From CAYVOX01 sp964453035 (GTDB taxonomy: Bacteria; Chloroflexota; Anaerolineae; Anaerolineales; Anaerolineaceae): a DNA stretch of 7,353 nucleotides. Position numbers and translations under genes: made by a program. Below, one piece after another: positions 5,798 through 7,353 of this stretch (positions are counted from its first letter, which is position 1; each line of letters opens with the position of its first letter). Location of the stretch: NCBI GenBank assembly GCA_964453035.1, contig CAYVOX010000152.1:1-7353 (forward strand). Reading direction: 5' to 3'. The notes beneath the pieces are model-generated. The model worked only from the letters and a program-made list of their open reading frames with translations. It searched no databases and was not told the origin of the DNA.

Positions 5798-6801
5798 ATG
5801 AATTCTAACGAAACCACAACCGTCGGCACGAAAGATCTCGTCCAGGTTAAGAACCTGAAGAAATTTTTCCCGATTCGCGGCGGCGTCTTTCAGAAAGTGG
5901 TTGCCTGGGTGCAGGCAGTTGATAACGTCAGCTTCTCCATTAAGGAAGGCGAATGCCTAGGGTTGGTGGGTGAATCGGGCTGCGGAAAAACCACGGTTGG
6001 TCGCACCATGCTGCGCCTGATTGAACCGACAGCCGGTTCCGTCATCTACCAGGATACGGACGTTTTCAAGCTCAACGGGCGCGAGATGAAGGCCATGCGC
6101 CGCAACATGCAGATCATCTTCCAGGATCCTTATGCCTCGCTTGATCCGCGCATGCCTATCGGCGAGTCGGTGATTGAGGGGCTCAAAATTCACGGCATCG
6201 GGTCGGCGCACGAACGGTTTGAAATTGCGATCCAGACGCTGCGAAAAGTGGGCCTGGAAGATTATCACGCCCGGCGTTACCCGCACGAGTTCTCGGGCGG
6301 GCAGCGGCAACGCATCGGCATTGCCCGCGCGCTGGCGCTGATGCCTAGCTTCATCGTCTGCGACGAGCCGGTCTCCGCGCTGGATGTTTCCATTCAATCT
6401 CAGGTGCTGAACATCCTCAAGGACCTGCAGAAAGAACTGGGCCTGACCTACCTGTTCATCGCTCACAACCTGAGCGTGGTGGAACACATTTCTGATCGCG
6501 TGGCGGTGATGTACCTGGGCAAGATGGTTGAGCTGACGACCCGCGAAGAACTTTTCCGCAACCCGCTGCACCCCTACACGCAGGCGTTGATGTCGGCCAT
6601 TCCTATCCCTGACCCACGCATCCGCCGCGAGCGCATCATCCNNNNNNNNNNAAGGGGGATGTGCCCAGCCCGGTGCGCCCGCCTTCAGGCTGCCGCTTCC
6701 ATCCGCGCTGCCCGGTGGCGATGGATCACTGCAAGGTGGAAGAGCCCGTCTTCCAGGAAGTGAGCCCGGGCCACATGGTGGCCTGTTGGCGCGTGGCCTG
6801 A
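5798..6801 (+). CDS. oppF: Peptide-type ABC transporter ATP-binding protein, OppF/DppF family, interrupted by an assembly gap
   Basis: Second ATPase of the transporter. Motifs: Walker A GESGCGKT (58-65), Gln109 in IFQDPYASLDP, signature FSGGQRQR (165-172), Walker B FIVCDEP (185-191) with Glu190, D-loop ALD (194-196) and His223 in IAHNLSV. LHPYTQAL (257-264) starts the oligopeptide-transporter C-terminal region. The coding frame breaks at ten N (6642-6651). After it the family tail reads KGDVPSP, PPSGCRFHPRCP and HMVACW in a different frame, ending at TGA 6799-6801. If the true gap is two bases, the codon starting at 6641 completes (Leu fits the family), giving a full 331-residue protein with Cys296, Cys302, Cys309 and Cys327, a second candidate Fe-S motif. 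The gene is therefore almost surely intact. ATG 5798 has AGAGG at 5788-5792. It lies 38 bases after oppD. Confidence 0.94.
5964..5990 (+). repeat. 27-base exact repeat over Walker A, copy 2 (in oppF)
   Basis: Identical to 4864-4890 in oppD, exactly 1100 bases upstream. The immediate upstream codons for Leu-Gly-Leu differ between the copies, which shows that identity is limited to the nucleotide-binding loop. Confidence 0.95.
6642..6651. other. Assembly gap (10 N) inside oppF
   Basis: Ten unspecified bases replace unknown sequence. The coding frames on the two sides differ, so the real length should leave a remainder of two when divided by three. A length of exactly two bases would join RRERII to KGDVPSP through one residue, as expected for OppF proteins. 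Confidence 0.98.
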
Positions 6802-6852
6802 TGAACGGTACGAATGGCGCTAAGGCGCGCTGAAAAACCAATAGATTACCCC

Positions 6853-6878
6853 CAGGGGCACGGCTAACCGTGCCCCTG
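6853..6878 (+). terminator. Operon-end hairpin after oppF
   Basis: An 11-base-pair perfect stem (6853-6863 with 6868-6878) encloses a CTAA loop, 51 bases after the oppF stop. The T tract is short (ACTTTC), so termination may be incomplete or rely on other factors, but the position and stability fit the end of the opp transcript. Confidence 0.75.
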
Positions 6879-6907
6879 ACTTTCAAAAAGGCAAAGAACG
6901 CCGAAAG

Positions 6908-6930
6908 CCCCTTGAACCTGGTCAAAGGGG
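6908..6930. promoter_or_regulatory. Inverted repeat over the -35 box (possible operator)
   Basis: CCCCTT (6908-6913) and AAGGGG (6925-6930) are perfect inverted arms with an 11-base spacer, and the left arm overlaps the -35 box of the predicted promoter. A dimeric repressor bound here would block polymerase. It can also be drawn as a weak RNA hairpin with a bulged A at the end of opp read-through transcripts. Confidence 0.35.
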
Positions 6931-6941
6931 GTTGTTATAAT
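6912..6941 (+). promoter_or_regulatory. Predicted promoter of the response-regulator gene
   Basis: TTGAAC (6912-6917) and a perfect TATAAT (6936-6941) are separated by 18 bases, and TG at 6933-6934 gives an extended -10. The expected transcription start is near 6948, about 33 bases before the ATG. It lies downstream of the operon terminator, so this gene is probably a separate unit. Confidence 0.65.
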
Positions 6942-6980
6942 AAGAACAAATTGCTCCCGCTGTTGTGACGAGAGGTTGAG

Positions 6981-7353
6981 ATGGGTAAGCGCGTCATTGT
7001 TGTGGATGATTCACGGGAAGTGGGCCGCCTGATCCTGGCGGCACTGCAATCTCTGCAAGCCGAACTGACCGTGCAGGTTTTCATCTCCGCTGAGGAGGCC
7101 CTGCTCGAGGCGTCTCGTTCCGGGGTGGATGTGCTGGTGAGCGATTTGCGCCTGCCTGGTAAGACCGGCATCGAGCTGGTAAAAGAAATGCGCCAGCGCC
7201 ATCCGAGCGTGAGGGTCATTTTTGTCACCGGCGTGAGCGATGATGTAGTGCTTTACCAGGCGCGCAAGATCGAGGCCGATGGTTTCTTCCAGAAACCCAT
7301 CAACATGACCGCTTTCCTGGAGGCGGTGCGTTCCAGCCTGGCGCAGACTGACC
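6981..7353 (+). CDS. Response regulator receiver domain protein (partial, 3' end outside window)
   Basis: The first 124 residues form a nearly complete CheY-like receiver domain. The acidic pocket is Asp9-Asp10 in VIVVDDS, the phosphoacceptor is Asp55 in VSDLRLPGKTG, the switch residue is Thr83 in IFVTG and the conserved lysine is Lys105 in QKPI. All key residues are present, so it should accept phosphate from a histidine kinase. The window ends as the receiver domain finishes (about residue 124), so it is unknown whether an output domain follows. ATG 6981 has AGAGG at 6971-6975, five bases upstream. It has its own promoter behind the operon terminator, so a link to peptide uptake is not shown. 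No kinase gene is visible. Confidence 0.93.
   Translation, partial: MGKRVIVVDDSREVGRLILAALQSLQAELTVQVFISAEEALLEASRSGVDVLVSDLRLPGKTGIELVKEMRQRHPSVRVIFVTGVSDDVVLYQARKIEADGFFQKPINMTAFLEAVRSSLAQTD

Noticed and set aside
5798..6763. oppF as a frameshifted or truncated pseudogene
   Set aside because: The frame change coincides exactly with the 10-N placeholder, and the expected family tail continues directly after it.
1..7353. CRISPR array, tRNA, rRNA or mobile element
   Set aside because: I saw no regularly spaced repeats, no cloverleaf or rRNA-like sequence, and no transposase or terminal inverted repeats.

Overview
The window carries one complete Opp/Dpp-type ABC uptake operon on the plus strand, in the order oppA-oppB-oppC-oppD-oppF, followed by the start of an unrelated response-regulator gene that runs off the right edge. 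No gene is supported on the minus strand; the long minus-strand reading frames are codon-bias shadows. The lipoprotein leader with a Val/Thr/Glu-rich tether, the long OppB and the moderately GC-rich coding sequence suggest a Chloroflexota (Anaerolineae-like) bacterium. That assignment is an inference. A run of 10 N shows this is a draft or metagenome scaffold.

Layout: 1-289 is a regulatory leader with a near-consensus promoter (77-107), a terminator-like hairpin directly after the expected transcription start (132-161), and a perfect but orphan Shine-Dalgarno sequence (185-194). oppA (290-2230) follows, then a strong hairpin (2259-2282) and a 284-base gap with a second hairpin and a probable second promoter (TATAAT at 2441). 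oppB, oppC, oppD and oppF (2515-6801) are tightly packed with gaps of 16 to 38 bases. A terminator hairpin (6853-6878) closes the operon, and a new promoter (6912-6941) drives the response regulator (6981 onward).

Working together: the substrate-binding lipoprotein OppA captures peptides or similar solutes outside the membrane. OppB and OppC form the channel, and OppD and OppF hydrolyse ATP beneath it. The hairpin after oppA plus an internal promoter would let the binding protein be made in excess over the membrane complex, as is usual for such systems.

The most unusual observation is that OppA appears circularly permuted. The segment that normally forms the second half of a family-5 binding protein comes first (about residues 70-322), and the normal first half comes second (about 332-646). 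The break falls at the hinge between lobes. Both permeases also carry enlarged extracytoplasmic segments, which may be matched to this altered binding protein. The apparent frameshift in oppF is explained by the N placeholder: two missing bases restore a canonical 331-residue protein.
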